Below, piece after piece: positions 35,172-47,117 of a stretch of DNA of 64,000 nt. The stretch comes from Steromphala cineraria (taxonomy: Eukaryota > Mollusca > Gastropoda > Trochida > Trochidae): contig OU744736.1 in NCBI GenBank assembly GCA_916613615.1, forward strand, positions 15,883,724 to 15,947,723. Direction: 5' to 3'. Under the pieces are notes generated by a model, which saw nothing but the letters and a program-made list of their open reading frames with translations, did not search any database and was not told the origin of the DNA. The translations under genes and the position numbers were made by a program. Numbering within the stretch: position 1 is the first letter of the stretch; every line of letters starts with the position of its first letter.

Positions 35172-36636
35172 AGGGGCCGATCGAGCCTCTTTCTGAGAAA
35201 TAAGCTTTAGATCGGGAACGAGGCTGTTTTCGAATAGCGCGTCATAGTTTTTAGATCTATAAATAGCACGAGAAAAGCCCCTTCCCATAATGCAACGCTA
35301 TATGTAAACAACATGGCTCGTTTGTGTCAGGGTGTCAAATGAATTTTGGCATTTATTTATTTATTTCTATGTCTTGCTCATTCCAATTATTATGACTTGG
35401 GGGTATACGAAAAAACTACAACATAAATTGTAATATCAAAATATTTCAATATTATAAATGACATAATTATTTATATAAATTTCCATTTATAGATTTCTTG
35501 CTTACCTCTGATGTAAACAAAGTATTTTGTTTGGATAATTATTTGTGAAATTTCTTTTCCATTTTAATGCAATATTTAATATCACAATATTTCAATATTA
35601 ATTAGAAATGAAAATTATTTACATATATATTTATCAATTTATGGATTTCTTGCTAATCTCAACCCGACTCATAGTAAAACATTTTTTCTTCCAAAATATA
35701 TCTTAGTCACTTAAATCACATGAAGTTTTTATGTTCGAAAAAGTGCAATACGGACTATGTATATTTCGGAGTGCGACAGCGCTGACGATTTTTTTTATAT
35801 TCGATGCGAATCAACTATTCTTCTCAGTGTCACATTGATTGAGTGTCATATGTAGATTTCAATAAACAATCTGTTTGTCTGTCAATTTTCTTATGCAAAC
35901 ATTATTAACAAATTTCCTACAAATTAAACATCCAAGTAACTACAACACCGACCAAACAATCAGCTGACAATAATCCTAGTGGTCGCCATGATCAAGGCTT
36001 CGAGTTCGATCGGCTTTCCTCCGCCATTTTGAATTGTTTGCATTGCGAGAAAACAAATGTACTGTATCATGCTAATTCATTGAGTAAATCAAGAAAAAAT
36101 AAGTGATTGATAGAAGAGGGACATGTTTACACGTGATGCATAATAAAAGTTATCAGTTAAGACAGTATTTTGTTGCAGTAAATGCCAGTAATGCATCTCA
36201 CGCTCGTAGCTCCGATGATTGGCTTCATTTCACGATGTTTTTCTTTTTGGGGGGCGATACACTTTATTCTTTATCAAATTGTTAAATAATGAACAACTTG
36301 AATGATAACCTCATTAACATTTTGAATTTTTTGAAATTAAGTGTGAAATAATCATGTAAAAATCGTATTTATTAGTTAACAGGAATGTCCTCCGTGAATT
36401 TCGTTTCCACAAACAAACAAAATCACCACTCGATGTGCTTGTCAGTGGCTTTATTTATTTTCGCAATTTTTTTGTTTTGAAGGGCGGATTAGAACAAATT
36501 ACCAAATATGACATAGTTATTAACATAAAAAAAATAGAAAACAAAGTCGAATATATAAAATTTGACGTGTCGTGTGCAAAAGGGAATTCCCTCCCGAATA
36601 TTTGTGGAACAGAAAATAGCCGCTCGATCGGCCCCT
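35172..36636. mobile_element. 1465-bp TTAA element with ends AGGGGCCGATCGAG
   Basis: The inverted ends AGGGGCCGATCGAG and CTCGATCGGCCCCT sit directly inside exact TTAA duplications (35168-35171 and 36637-36640). It carries no transposase. An internal duplication is visible: AATATTTCAATATTA and the following GATTTCTTGCTTACCTC/GCTAATCTC segments appear at about 35432-35530 and again at 35575-35660. The initial AGGGGC is shared with the 356-bp TTAA family, so the same transposase class may have moved both. Confidence 0.8.
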
Positions 36637-36640
36637 TTAA

Positions 36641-37730
36641 ACAATGACAAATCACTAACTACACGATTAAACACTTTTACCTTCATTAAACATCTTCCTT
36701 AACTTCAGAAGAAAGAGATCAGTCATTCCAAATTGATAGATGTTGCTAAAGACACAATACGAAAATATTTAAGTAATTTACGACGTTTAACACAATACTT
36801 TTTGCAACAACCGTAAAACAATCGGTATCCGATCACGAACTTTTTGTCTGGTTATTGGCCTATAGCGCCTTGCGCTAACCTGCTCGATGACCCTGAATAA
36901 ACTGTGAGCCGGAACCCAGTCTTGGTGCCTGCAGTCACGCCATAAGGATGAACGATCTGCAATCGAGTGAAAAATATTCAAAAGACATCAGCAAACCACG
37001 CCCCTTTTAAGCTAATAAACTGCCCGCAGAGGACAGTTCCGACACATCCGGTGACCTAGGTCACGTGTTTGTAAAGCTGAGGTATTTTTATTGCCACAAT
37101 TTTTGTCTAATGTGTCGTTTTGATCACATGGTTGTGTTTAGGATTGTTAGAAAATACTTGACACGTCGTTTGCATACCAGTATCGCTGACATAATACATT
37201 GTAATTCTCTTGTTGTGAGTGTAGGTAATGAGCAGCCCTCTTGGCTTCGAGGGTACACTTTAGACGCCTTGAAATGTTTATGATTTTTGTGTGGATATTT
37301 TACGATTTTGCTTTGAAAATACAGAAATTTACCAGCGACACGTAATGAAATACACACAGAAAAAGCAATTAAAGACAGACAAACTGCAAATTGATGGAAA
37401 GGTGTTGAAATAGGATGCTGTTTGAGCTGAAAACAATAGCTCCATACGGTATCAATGGCAGGATGTAGCCCTGTTCTATCCACTCTCCCTTCTTTTATGC
37501 TGTTTATATTGTTCAATCAAGTGCTTTTTATATACACCAAATCAAACGCTTTTTATAATCATTAATAACACATATGGAAATATTTAAAAAGAATATACAT
37601 TTCCTTATAACGTTTAGGAACGTTGTAAATGTGTATTTATAATTCAATTTGTTTCAGTAATTTCAGTATTTTATTCTTTTCATTGTTTCAATTTATCTGG
37701 TTGGAATTTGAAAGATGTTTTTTTTCCAGA
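36641..37730. other. Tract without recognised genes
   Basis: A minus-strand frame at 36787-36981 is somewhat less AT-rich than its surroundings and has AG/GT dinucleotides in plausible places, but it shows no known domain. The 130-codon minus frame at 37124-37516 overlaps unrelated frames and is not supported. Confidence 0.4.
37051..37067. promoter_or_regulatory. AGGTCA palindrome fused to a CACGTG E-box
   Basis: GTGACCTAGGTCAC is an exact 14-bp palindrome of two AGGTCA half-sites with no spacer, and its last bases begin a CACGTG E-box (37062-37067). It lies in a short GC-richer patch near 37000-37070. A combined nuclear-receptor and bHLH site is possible. Confidence 0.35.
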
Positions 37731-37734
37731 TTCA

Positions 37735-37824
37735 TTTGAGACATTTTTTGAAGCATGGCAAGGTTGCATGCTGTCCCTTACTTTGTTTCGTTTGTACATT
37801 GATGAATTTGTGAATTTGCTAGGA
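37735..37824 (+). pseudogene. LINE reverse transcriptase remnant
   Basis: The plus-strand frame reads WQGCMLSLTLFRLYIDEF followed by VNLL, a clear match in form to the LINE RT block usually written GVRQGCxLSPxLFxLYIxD. The glycine-valine start and the LSP proline have changed. The frame closes about 30 codons further on, and neither the YxDD catalytic block nor an endonuclease is present nearby, so only a short dead fragment remains. The RTE, CR1 and Jockey families all share this block, so the clade cannot be fixed. Confidence 0.55.
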
Positions 37825-37914
37825 TGTAAGCTGAAGAAACAGTTCTTGACCTGGATGCCTTTAAAGTTCATATTACCACAAACATATTTCACTATTTTCT
37901 TTGAATTATATTAA

Positions 37915-39040
37915 AGTCTGATTACAATATTGTATAGTGCGCCAAAGGTTGCTGAACAAATATGTTCAGTTTGGTAATGAACGCCGTTTTTGAATGCCAC
38001 TTTTGATGGACCGCTTGGACCTATCTGGCCACAAACCGGTGAATGCTTGACTGCCCGTCACTGGTTACACCCCCTTTTTGTGACGTCATAAGCAGAAGTA
38101 GTCTCGCTATATCTATAATCTATCATAACAATCCCACAGAAAAAAACACAATAATAAACGATTTTCAGAAAATGTTTTCCACCCAGTTAGATAAATCATT
38201 TTACGATGTAACACTAATAAGCATTTGGTGTAAAAAAGATATCCACATCAATGGTAATTAAACAATTATTTAGGCAGTATTTCAGTTCAAATAATGATAC
38301 GGTAATCTGTGTAGTCTGTTTATTACGTCACACACGCGCGAGTTTTATGGCCCCTGACCCAGGTGGGGTTTTCACAGCCGATAATTACGCTGTCTCAATG
38401 AAAGGCTAATTAAAGGTGTTTATTGGACAAATTAACAAAAATCAAGCCCAGTTTTAATTTTTTTGAAAAATCTTTGAACGAAAATCGAGAAGTGGTAAAG
38501 TCGAGGTTAGTTGATGTTTAATTGTCATCAGTTTTTGCAAACAACGAAAGAAAATGGTGACACATTTCAAAGTATCATTTGAAAGCGTTAAGTATGCAGG
38601 GAATGTGAAATGTTGAAATATTTCATTATCAACTTCATGATGGAATTCAAAGCCATTTAAATGAACAAGCCAACAAGAATTCTATTCAGAGTTTTCAACA
38701 GTTACACATTTGATTCCATGGTATTGTTAACAGTCGAGGAAGTGGCGACGAAGATTCGAACTCAGACACCGGTCTGCCAAAATCATGAATGTGTGAATCG
38801 TCCAAACAATATCGGCTCTTATTCCTCTTAAATCAATTTCTCATTGTAAATCAAGAAAAACCTTGTCACTTAGACGCATCAAATTGGCTGGATTTAGCTC
38901 ACAATTCAATTAAACCACACAATTTTGCCGCTTAACTGAATCTGACCACATGACCGATTAAACCTTCATATAACTTTAATCCAATCCCAATCTTGAACGA
39001 CACAGTCAATCTGCGCAATGATGCACACATTTGTGGTTTC
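37915..39040. other. Gene-free tract with an isolated CRE
   Basis: An exact TGACGTCA stands at 38081-38088 in CTTTTTGTGACGTCATAAGC. No exon is recognised. Confidence 0.4.
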
Positions 39041-39044
39041 GGCC

Positions 39045-39260
39045 TGTAGGGGGTTAATCCGGTCGCTCTAATGAACCATGGAGAAACACATGGTCAGCTT
39101 GCTCTCAATTGGGGGCGGGTTCGAACCCGGTGGGTTGGTCATTGGTCTGGAAACCATCTCTACTGGTGACCATTGTGTCCAGTTTCAAGTGGTCAGGGCT
39201 GGTCAAGAAAAGTGGACACATTCATCAAACAGCTTGATCTTCTGTTATCAAAGACAATGC
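39045..39260 (+). repeat. Possible SINE fragment with B-box
   Basis: GGTTCGAACCC at about 39118-39128 is a perfect RNA polymerase III B-box, and the 200 bp around it is more GC-rich than its surroundings. No convincing A-box lies at tRNA spacing, so this may be a rearranged SINE or a chance match. Confidence 0.3.
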
Positions 39261-40230
39261 CAGAGTCCATGAACTCCATTTTGAATAAAATCTAGGAGCT
39301 AAATTTGACTTTCTTTAGAAAATATTAACTACTTTTTCTGATTGTAAAGTTTAAGTAGACTATTCAGTCTAATGGTTCCGGTACTTGGCAGCGTTTTATT
39401 TTTGCTATTTTGGAAGTAATTTAAATTTAAAGAGAAAACAGATTTTCAAATATCCACATGTGTAAAGGGCCGCGTCCAACATCAAAGGTTCCTGGACAAT
39501 AAAACCATTAGGAATAATTTTTCCAATGGTCAAAATACATTTCTTTGAAGTTAAGGTTAAGCTTAAGGTCAACTAGCGGTTCATATCGCAAAAGCTAAAC
39601 TACAATAATAAAGATAAAGGTACCATTTATTCAAAGGATTGCTTTCACAACCATGAAAAAGATTAATTGCAGCGAATCCTTGTGAAGAGCAAATGACGTT
39701 TATACATAAAAAAATATTTTTGCTTGCAATTTTAATGTTTTTCAACCTCAAGGAACGTGTAGATATGGTATATCCCCAGTACATTTTACTGCCATGATAC
39801 AAAAAATCTTTGAATTCTTTCAGTTCTGACATGAACTAAGGAACTAACTGTGTCCTTGTAACAAATAGTCTTACATACCTGTAATCATCACAAAAGTTCT
39901 TAAAAGAAAGAATCTGCAAACAAGATAAATTGTCTTTTGTCCATCCTTAAACTAAAATTTAGTGTGTGGAATATATATGAAAATACTGTATTTTCATTAA
40001 ATGTTCTATTTGTTCATTCTTTAGACTTCAGTCAATACAGACTTGCACAGCAGAATTAAGACTTAGACCTAGGCTTCTATATAATACACAGTCATGGGAG
40101 CAGGACTAGTCCCTCAAACATTACGTGGATGCTGTTTTTCTTTCACAATTCAGTGTCGGTAATTTCTTGTTCCTCTAACATATATTTAGTATTTCTGCAC
40201 CCATGAACTTAATAACTTATGGGTGAAAGA
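39261..40230. other. Gene-free tract
   Basis: AT-rich sequence with no recognised exon or bounded repeat. Confidence 0.5.
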
Positions 40231-40232
40231 TA

Positions 40233-40408
40233 CACCTGTTTAGATTTGCCAAACACGTCCAAAAGCTTGACCCAAGTCTGTCCCTGTAACCGTCTGACAC
40301 TCCGAGGATTTATTGAGACGTACTGGTGACCCCGTGTTGCCTCAATGTGATACCTGGAACCAGCAGCCCATCTAATACACCTGTCATTTACCTGTTGTTA
40401 TCTACCTG
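40233..40408. promoter_or_regulatory. E2-box cluster, five sites in 176 bp
   Basis: CACCTG at 40233 and 40378, and TACCTG at 40351, 40389 and 40403. These four-hexamer-class sites are expected about once per kilobase in random sequence. A Snail/ZEB or bHLH-responsive enhancer is possible but unproven. Confidence 0.35.
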
Positions 40409-40845
40409 CATGCTCCCCATTTCCTTAAGCTCCGATCTCCTCTAAATATCATCTCAGAGTCTTCATAAACATGCATCTTTGATCAAATTTCCCATTACAA
40501 TACTCCACTGCCAATGAAAATAAATCTTTAATCCCACAAAACATGCACCCCACTCTTAATATCATATTTCTTACATCTCCTCGTCTCATTGTACACAGAT
40601 CTATACATCCAATCTCCCACCAATGAAAATACATGTTTGCCATCTTAAGCTCTCCCAACTGCCTAAGTATACACTTTAAACCGTTGGTGAACAGCATAAT
40701 AGTGCATGAATGAGTGATAAACTTAATGTAAATAATATGTTCCTTATCCTTATCTTTATCCTTAATCCGATCCGCACAAGGAAAACTCTAATTCATTTAC
40801 TAAAAACTATGGTGCCACATGTCACTAATCTATTAATATCCATGT

Positions 40846-41250
40846 GATATTAGGTGTAAGGCACGGGGATCTTCTCGCTCTGTGTTTATATCTAAAACCA
40901 CGTGTAAACTAAAGCACAACTTACACCTCCAATTTTCCTACCTTGTTTATCGCTTCTGTATTTTAATCTATCCATGTCTATTTGATACTAGGTGTCATTC
41001 AACGCTTCCTCTCTCCTTTGTCATCCCTCCTGCATTTTAATCTACACAAGTGAATCTAATACTAGGAATTAGCCACGGAAACTTTCTCCTTCCATGTATA
41101 TATCGTATACCACGTGTCACCAAAGCATAACTTGCGACTCACACTTTCCTCTAATACTAGGTATTAAGCAAGGCGATACTCTTTCTCCATGTCTGAATTA
41201 TACTAGGTGCCAAACAAGGCTCTCTTCTCTCCTCTTCACTTTCAGTGTCA
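40846..41250 (+). pseudogene. Degenerate array of a LINE RT motif
   Basis: Five units begin with ATACTAGGTGTC or variants (about 40847, 40986, 41059, 41155, 41201). In their own frames they read ILGVRHGDLLALCL, ILGVIQRFLSPLSS, ILGISHGNFLLPCI, ILGIKQGDTLSPCL and ILGAKQGSLLSSSL. Their consensus is the RT block GVKQGDxLSPxLF of LINE elements. Two units also share a following ACCACGTGT..AAAGCA segment. The units lie in different frames and are separated by 35-130 bp, so no protein is made. It reads as a tandem amplification of a small RT gene fragment that has since decayed. Confidence 0.45.
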
Positions 41251-41289
41251 ACTTGCACAGTATGCTGTGGCCATATGGTAACTGACATG

Positions 41290-42520
41290 GACATCCGATC
41301 AGTCTAAGCCGATCTTGAATCTTATGAGCTACCCTTCTATTTATGCTCTCGTTTGAATAACTTACCTTCATTCAATGAACGTAAAGTGGATACATGTCCT
41401 TTGGGCTATTCGTTCTTCGATGTAGTCGGACGTTCCTTCATATTGTCCATTTCTTATTTTCATGCATTACCATGGTTTGAAATTTTCAAAATATGTTTGA
41501 ATGATTTGATACCCAAGTTGCATTTTCTTGTTCTATACTTTACTCATAACTCGTTTAACAAAATAATATTTATTTAAAGCTCGTTCAGTATCCTCCATTA
41601 TTAAATGAAGAGCACAGGTAATTTTACGGGTTTGTAGCCTCGACACACTTCTGATCGTCACCTTTTGAAGCTTTTCAGACCTTATTCAACTGATTTCGTA
41701 ATGAATTGATACGTATAAACGTTTGGTTTTGTTGATTCTTAAACAGAATCATTTCAGGGATATCACAGTAATTGCAGGCATCCCGGTGTCCATCGTTTCA
41801 AACTATTAAATGAATTACATGGGGAATGCCCTTTTCAACTTAAAACCACACATTCCCAAATCTTCCGAATCCAAGTTTAATCAATTTTACAGCCTCAAGG
41901 GAAAACAAACTTTTAGACCAATTATCCATTACAACCTGTAATTTTCATAATTCTTTTATAATTACATACATTTTGAGATAGTTTATATTTGCTTCTTAGT
42001 CCAACAGTGACACAGTAATCCCTAGTAAAACACTGACATGACACCAGATCAATCTTAGTGGTCAAGCTGTCCGAACTCCGTATCTAGTGACCCTCCCCTC
42101 TAACTGAATGACCCCCTTGACCTACCTCGGACAATGGTCAGTGATCCCTACTCTCATGGCATCCACCCCCAAGGGCCACACGACCCCTAAATCACCACAC
42201 CCTGTGTAGGGCTCCTACCCTGAGTTTACAATCATTATTGTAATTTGAAACGTTGAGCGATCATGATAAGGCCAAACCATTTGAAAATACAATTTTAAAG
42301 TTTTCGAATAAAGATAGGATGTATGTATATAAAGAAGTAGTAATGGCTGTATACCAGGTACACGATATTGTTAAAGGTGAACAGCGAGTTTTGATCGATT
42401 TTGACACATTGTGAAACTGAAAAGCATAAGTTTGAAATAGAGATTCATGAACATCCTAAACGTATTTGGTTATAAAACTGAGATAAGTTAAAATGCAACA
42501 AATCTTGGTTATATTTATCA
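41290..42520. other. Gene-free tract
   Basis: AT-rich, with a C-richer patch at 42050-42220 that encodes nothing recognisable. Confidence 0.5.
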
Positions 42521-42523
42521 TTT

Positions 42524-42554
42524 TCATCAGCATCATCATCATCATCATCATCAG
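42524..42554. repeat. TCA/CAT trinucleotide microsatellite
   Basis: About eight to nine consecutive CAT units with one CAG interruption at each side. They account for the Met run in the overlapping minus-strand frame, which is therefore not taken as a gene. Confidence 0.9.
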
Positions 42555-42639
42555 CTTTGGTGTTATGGTTATATTTTTGAAGTCTTGCCATATGGGTTGT
42601 ATGTGACATGAGAAATCTATATTTTTATAAAAATCCTCA

Positions 42640-42960
42640 ATATTGAAGGACCGCATTTCCTCGGTGTCTAACTTAAACCTAAAACTTACCCTCATCCTTG
42701 GGCCAGAAGAGGACCTATGGATCATCAGAAACTCTGAAAGGTCCAGACAAGATCCTACCATTAAATCACCACCCATGCTTAGGGTCCAAACCCCGACCTC
42801 ACCATCGTTCCTGCCAGAAAGTGGACCCGAGGTCATTTGAAACCTTGGAGCGTTAAAGACAAAGCCAGAGATTTGATCCATTTGTGGATGATTGCCGGTG
42901 TTTAACGTATCCATGACCTGGCAACGCGTTCAACAATGGTCACTGAGATTTAGAGGAAAC
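42640..42960 (-). repeat. GC-richer stretch, possible interspersed repeat
   Basis: This interval supports a 152-codon minus-strand frame that runs on through the CAT microsatellite. Its composition stands out, yet no domain, splice site or protein family is evident. A B-box-like GGTTTGGACCC sits on the minus strand. A retroposed fragment is as likely as a coding exon. Confidence 0.25.
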
Positions 42961-43174
42961 TTGACCACTGACCAAATGGTGCGTTACCGTAAATGTATGA
43001 TTGGGTGTTTAGAGGACATGTGTATGGTTTATAGGCTATCGGTTTTATGTTTGTAATCGGACTGAACTAAATGCAAGTCTCAGCAAATGGCAGAAACCGT
43101 TATTCGTTGTTTTATAAGTCGTTACAGTTCAAGTGGAAACATCTTGTAACATAAACCGAAAGTAGAAACCAAAA

Positions 43175-43820
43175 CACCTGTGTATCACAATAAGGAGGTT
43201 CAAAGGTTCTGATTGAATGCACAGGCATTCTGTACATCACGTCCAAAGACAACCTTACAGTATATAAATCCGTTATTAAAGGGATCCCGTTCCTCTTCTG
43301 GATAATGATACCAGTAAGGAGACACCTGTTGATTGTTAAGACGTCATACCTGGATTCTTAGAGAGGTAAATTTACCTGAGCCAGGTAAGAACCCTACCGG
43401 ATACGTCCTACAATACCTTAATTGTTCTATAATACCTTCGACTTAATGTGGGGTTTAGTTTGGTTGATACAGGACTCAAACATACCTGTAAGGTGATCGT
43501 ACCTTTGGTGCAACATCAGAGATGACCTTACCTGGCGGTGTCTACCCTTTGATGTCTTTATGCAATCAGGTGGGAAATGTAACGCTCTAGTATGATGTTA
43601 GAGACCTGTGATTACATTAGATATAGTTCTAACAGGTTGTTGTAACATCCTATGCAGAAACTTTGAAGCGTGGTATGAAGAGAAGGTGTAAAATTTGTAC
43701 GTTCAAATTTTGAATGTAATAGTCATAAAATTTCAACTTTAAAGCTTGATGATAACCAAGGTGGTTAAATTGTAGTACTTTGAAGTTGAGAAAACGTGCA
43801 GGTAAGAGTGTTAGCACCTG
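43175..43820. promoter_or_regulatory. Dense E2-box cluster, candidate enhancer
   Basis: CACCTG, CAGGTG, TACCTG or CAGGTA occur at 43175, 43323, 43348, 43373, 43382, 43483, 43529, 43567, 43799 and 43815: ten sites in about 650 bp where about 0.6 is expected by chance. Two of them form AGGTAAATTTACCTGAGCC followed by AGGTAAG. These are the cores bound by Snail/ZEB zinc fingers and E-protein bHLH dimers. No coding sequence or repeat array explains them, and the sites sit in otherwise unlike flanks. Confidence 0.45.
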
Positions 43821-45240
43821 ATATGGAATAAGATATTAATTTAAAGGTTGAGAAATAAAACCTTATATACCTAAGATGTGATACGAGTTTGGGGAAAATT
43901 GTTTTATTTATAAGCTAAAGTTATTATTCCCGATGTAATCGACAGTAGCTAACATGACACAAACAAGTTCAGATAAAATTTCAATATTTAATGTTTAAGT
44001 ATGATAAGTATGATTTCAAAGGCCAGTGATTAAATTAGATTAAATATCAACAGCATGTATATCATAATGTATACTTAATTATCCATCAAAGTTTGAATTA
44101 TCATTATCATTTTGCCATAAACTTAACTTCTATAAACACCTTTGTCAGTGATTTTTATCTTTGAATCAGTACAACTTATAATTTTAATTTTGTTATATTA
44201 AATAATAAGCAGGCTGTTTATTATGTGAACCTTTAACGTCATCAAAGTAACATTTTGTGAGAGGTAACTGTTGTGGCTTAAAATGTCTCCAACGAGAATA
44301 TTTCAAAAAGTTACCATGGTTTAGAAAATAATATTATAAGATGTCATTGATCAAATGTCAACATTTTACTCTTTACATTCACTCTTGAAATATCAATTTA
44401 GATAACTTTCAACAACCACTTTCGAATTATATTTTCTTCAAATATATATACATCAAAAGACATTTGTGAATGTATATTTGTTCTTATTCAAATAAATCTC
44501 GGTGCTTTTGTTTACCATTTTCGAAATCATTTCTGCACAAAATTATTACCATAGGAGGGAGACCATCATATAGTGTATAATATTTACCTTTTTACTCAAA
44601 TAGAAAAACTGACAGAGATAAGTTTAATTATTGCAAAATCTAAGCTTCTTTCGTCATAATAGTTTTGCTATCTAGCGATTTCATGTTTTCTTGCATCAAA
44701 ATTTTCTATTAACATATACAACCTAACATCTTTGAATAAGGACACAAAATGTAAACAATATGAAAATCTGAGTAAGAGAAAACTCTCCTATAAAAACATC
44801 TAATTGATTTAAGTACAGCTATATATTCATCAAATTCATATCCCAACGACAATATTAGTTTCCTGTTCATTAAATCATCATAAATAGTGTCCCAAAATTT
44901 ATATGAATGCTTAAATAAACCAAAACGAAATATATTTGATAAGACATATATCAGACTGCGGTTAAAAATTAATATATATAAATAATTCTTATCATGCCAT
45001 GTTGTTTACTGTTGTTAATTAACTCTCTAAAATAAGTACTTTATTGTCATAAACTGTATATACTTTCTCTAATCAACATAAAGTGTCCAAATAAATTCAA
45101 TAAGAATCGTTTGTCAAATTCTTGTTAAATTTCCTTATTCAAAACCATAAATAAATCACTGTTATCATGACATGAAGTTTACTCTGTGCGGAATCATAAA
45201 TCTCAGTATCTATATTAACGGCCTTATTTACTCATACAAT
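43821..45240. other. Gene-free AT-rich tract
   Basis: Very AT-rich with no open frame of interest, no bounded repeat and no RNA gene recognised. Confidence 0.55.
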
Positions 45241-45460
45241 TGACCCGAGGTCAAAATATACCTTTAAGGGGAGATAAACGACTATCTACAACTCGACGGC
45301 CGCTAATAAGATACGGACTTGACCCGGGGGTCAGAATATCAAGCCAAGGGGAGATAACTAAGTCATTTCAACTCGACAATATTGAAAGGGTTGATAACCG
45401 ACTCCCATGAGCTCGACAGCCGCTAACAGAAGATACATGCTAAAACGGGGTCACGTATAC
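45241..45460. repeat. Degenerate GGGGAGATAA / ACTCGACGGCCGCTAA repeat
   Basis: GGGGAGATAA starts at 45268 and 45348, with a GGGTTGATAA variant at 45388, each followed by an AACTCGAC or GCTCGACAGCCGCTAA phrase and in two cases a TTGACCCGGGGGTCA or TGACCCGAGGTCA palindrome. A further unit lies at 46081-46124. AAGGGGAGATAA-like words are common in molluscan repeats. Confidence 0.6.
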
Positions 45461-45906
45461 TCCTCAAAAGAAATTAAGGGACAACCCAAAACTTCTGACT
45501 AAGAAATTAATATGCATAGTTAGAAATAGACTATGATTTCTTAGCATATATCCTGTTAAAATGGATTCAGTAGATACTAATGACAGTGTCATGAAATCTC
45601 AATTTCAAGCTTAAATCGTGGGTCCATGGAACGGTTTTCCTCGCCAAAAACGCAATGTGTTTCGATCAATGCAGTACGATCTTCACACGTACGTATCCGT
45701 TTCCATGAAGCATTTGAGCAAACAAATCTCTATCTTGATAACGCTGCACTGCAATTTTGTCATGTGTAGACGTCAGCAAAACTATATTGAATGAAAACCA
45801 GTGAATGAAATGGTAAACTAATCTAAAATTATTGAAAATGAAATAAATAAAAAAAGAGACTGATATTTCTCCATTTTCAGAAAACGTTCTCAGATTGAAC
45901 GCTAAA

Positions 45907-45963
45907 GTCTTATTTTAGACTTAGTTAGGCTTTTAATTCATTTTAATGTCTGGCTGACAGACT
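45907..45963 (+). repeat. Dispersed short repeat, copy A
   Basis: TTTTAGACTTAGTTAGGCTT followed after about 15 bp by GTCTGGCTGACAGACT. It shares this layout with copies at 47118-47174 and, inverted, 19504-19555. Confidence 0.6.
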
Positions 45964-47117
45964 AGTACTTTAAATATGTCATGAAGAAATAAATGTTTGA
46001 TCCTCAACTTCTTTTGAGCAGTATACTTTAGAACAGTTCGAAAGGTCCGATGAGATTAAACCAAGATCAAACTAGGCTTCGAAGGGGAGATAACCGACTC
46101 TCGTCAACTGTAAAGCCACTAAGGAAACCCAATAAATGTCACAGACATTGTTCCGATGTCTCCTAACTGTTTGTCATCTGTCATTCGTTGATAAATCACT
46201 GTTTGTTTTTAGTGGGGTTGAGGTTTGTTTAGTTTGTTAATCAATGCATTAGACTCCAGCAAGCCGTAGAGTATACGAGTTAACTAAGTGCTTGTTTGAA
46301 GTTAACACGGAAAGTATATAAAGGAAATGTTATCTAATGGATTAATTCTATTTGTCAGGATGTACGGAAATAATTTGTAAATAAATGTCAGGAGTAATGG
46401 GATTGTGGCTTTCCCTCCCGCGCAGAAAAGGTAAATATTTAATATATCATTTGATATTTATGAATTATAATTTTTAAAACTATATCTGAATGACTTGATA
46501 AAAAGGACTTTGATAGTCGTGTTTTACTTGTTTAATATCAAATGTTCAACAATGTTGAAAGGGCCCCTAAAAACTTATATTTCAGCAGTTTAGGCATTTT
46601 CTTTGGACTTAAAATTTTTAAGTTTTTCATGTATGAAGGTTCTTATTTTTTTTACTTGTAAATGTACTAAGTATTATGGGACATAAATGCTTTTTAGACG
46701 TATAACTGTTTTTGTTTCGATCTTTGGTCTGGTCAGCGGGCTACTAAGAGACATTTTCATTATCTTTCTTGCATCTTCCAATAAGCGATGTAGTTCATAG
46801 ATCAACAAGCCAATCAATTTCTATGAAGCATAAATTTTATAGCTTTTAAGGCTTTCCTTTAATTACTCTTTTATCCACGGCAAAACTGTTCTGTTTTTAT
46901 GTTTCTGAAACATTACGGTTGTCATTGATATGACACTTTTGCATCATCCTTGTTTAATCAATTTACATATTTGATTATTTTTATAGCACCATTATTACCA
47001 TGTTACTATCTGTGTTAGTCTATCACTGAGACTCTGAAATGAAACAGTCAATAAATCTTAAATTCAAAATTAAATAAAATGAAACGGAGACCTCCATATT
47101 AAGATTGAATTCTCAGG

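Noticed and set aside
36787..36981. Possible exon on the minus strand with TTGCAG and CAGGTTAGC splice-like words.
   Set aside because: No recognisable protein and the candidate exon would be very short. The splice words are common by chance.
37124..37516. 130-codon minus-strand open frame.
   Set aside because: No domain, AT-driven composition, overlapped by unrelated frames on the other strand, and no splice support.
38750..38800. GATTCGAACTC as the 3' half of a minus-strand tRNA.
   Set aside because: The matching 5' half and anticodon arm are absent.
42456..42914. 152-codon minus-strand open frame.
   Set aside because: Part of it is the CAT microsatellite read as methionines and the rest lies in a possible repeat. 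No splice sites or domain are visible.
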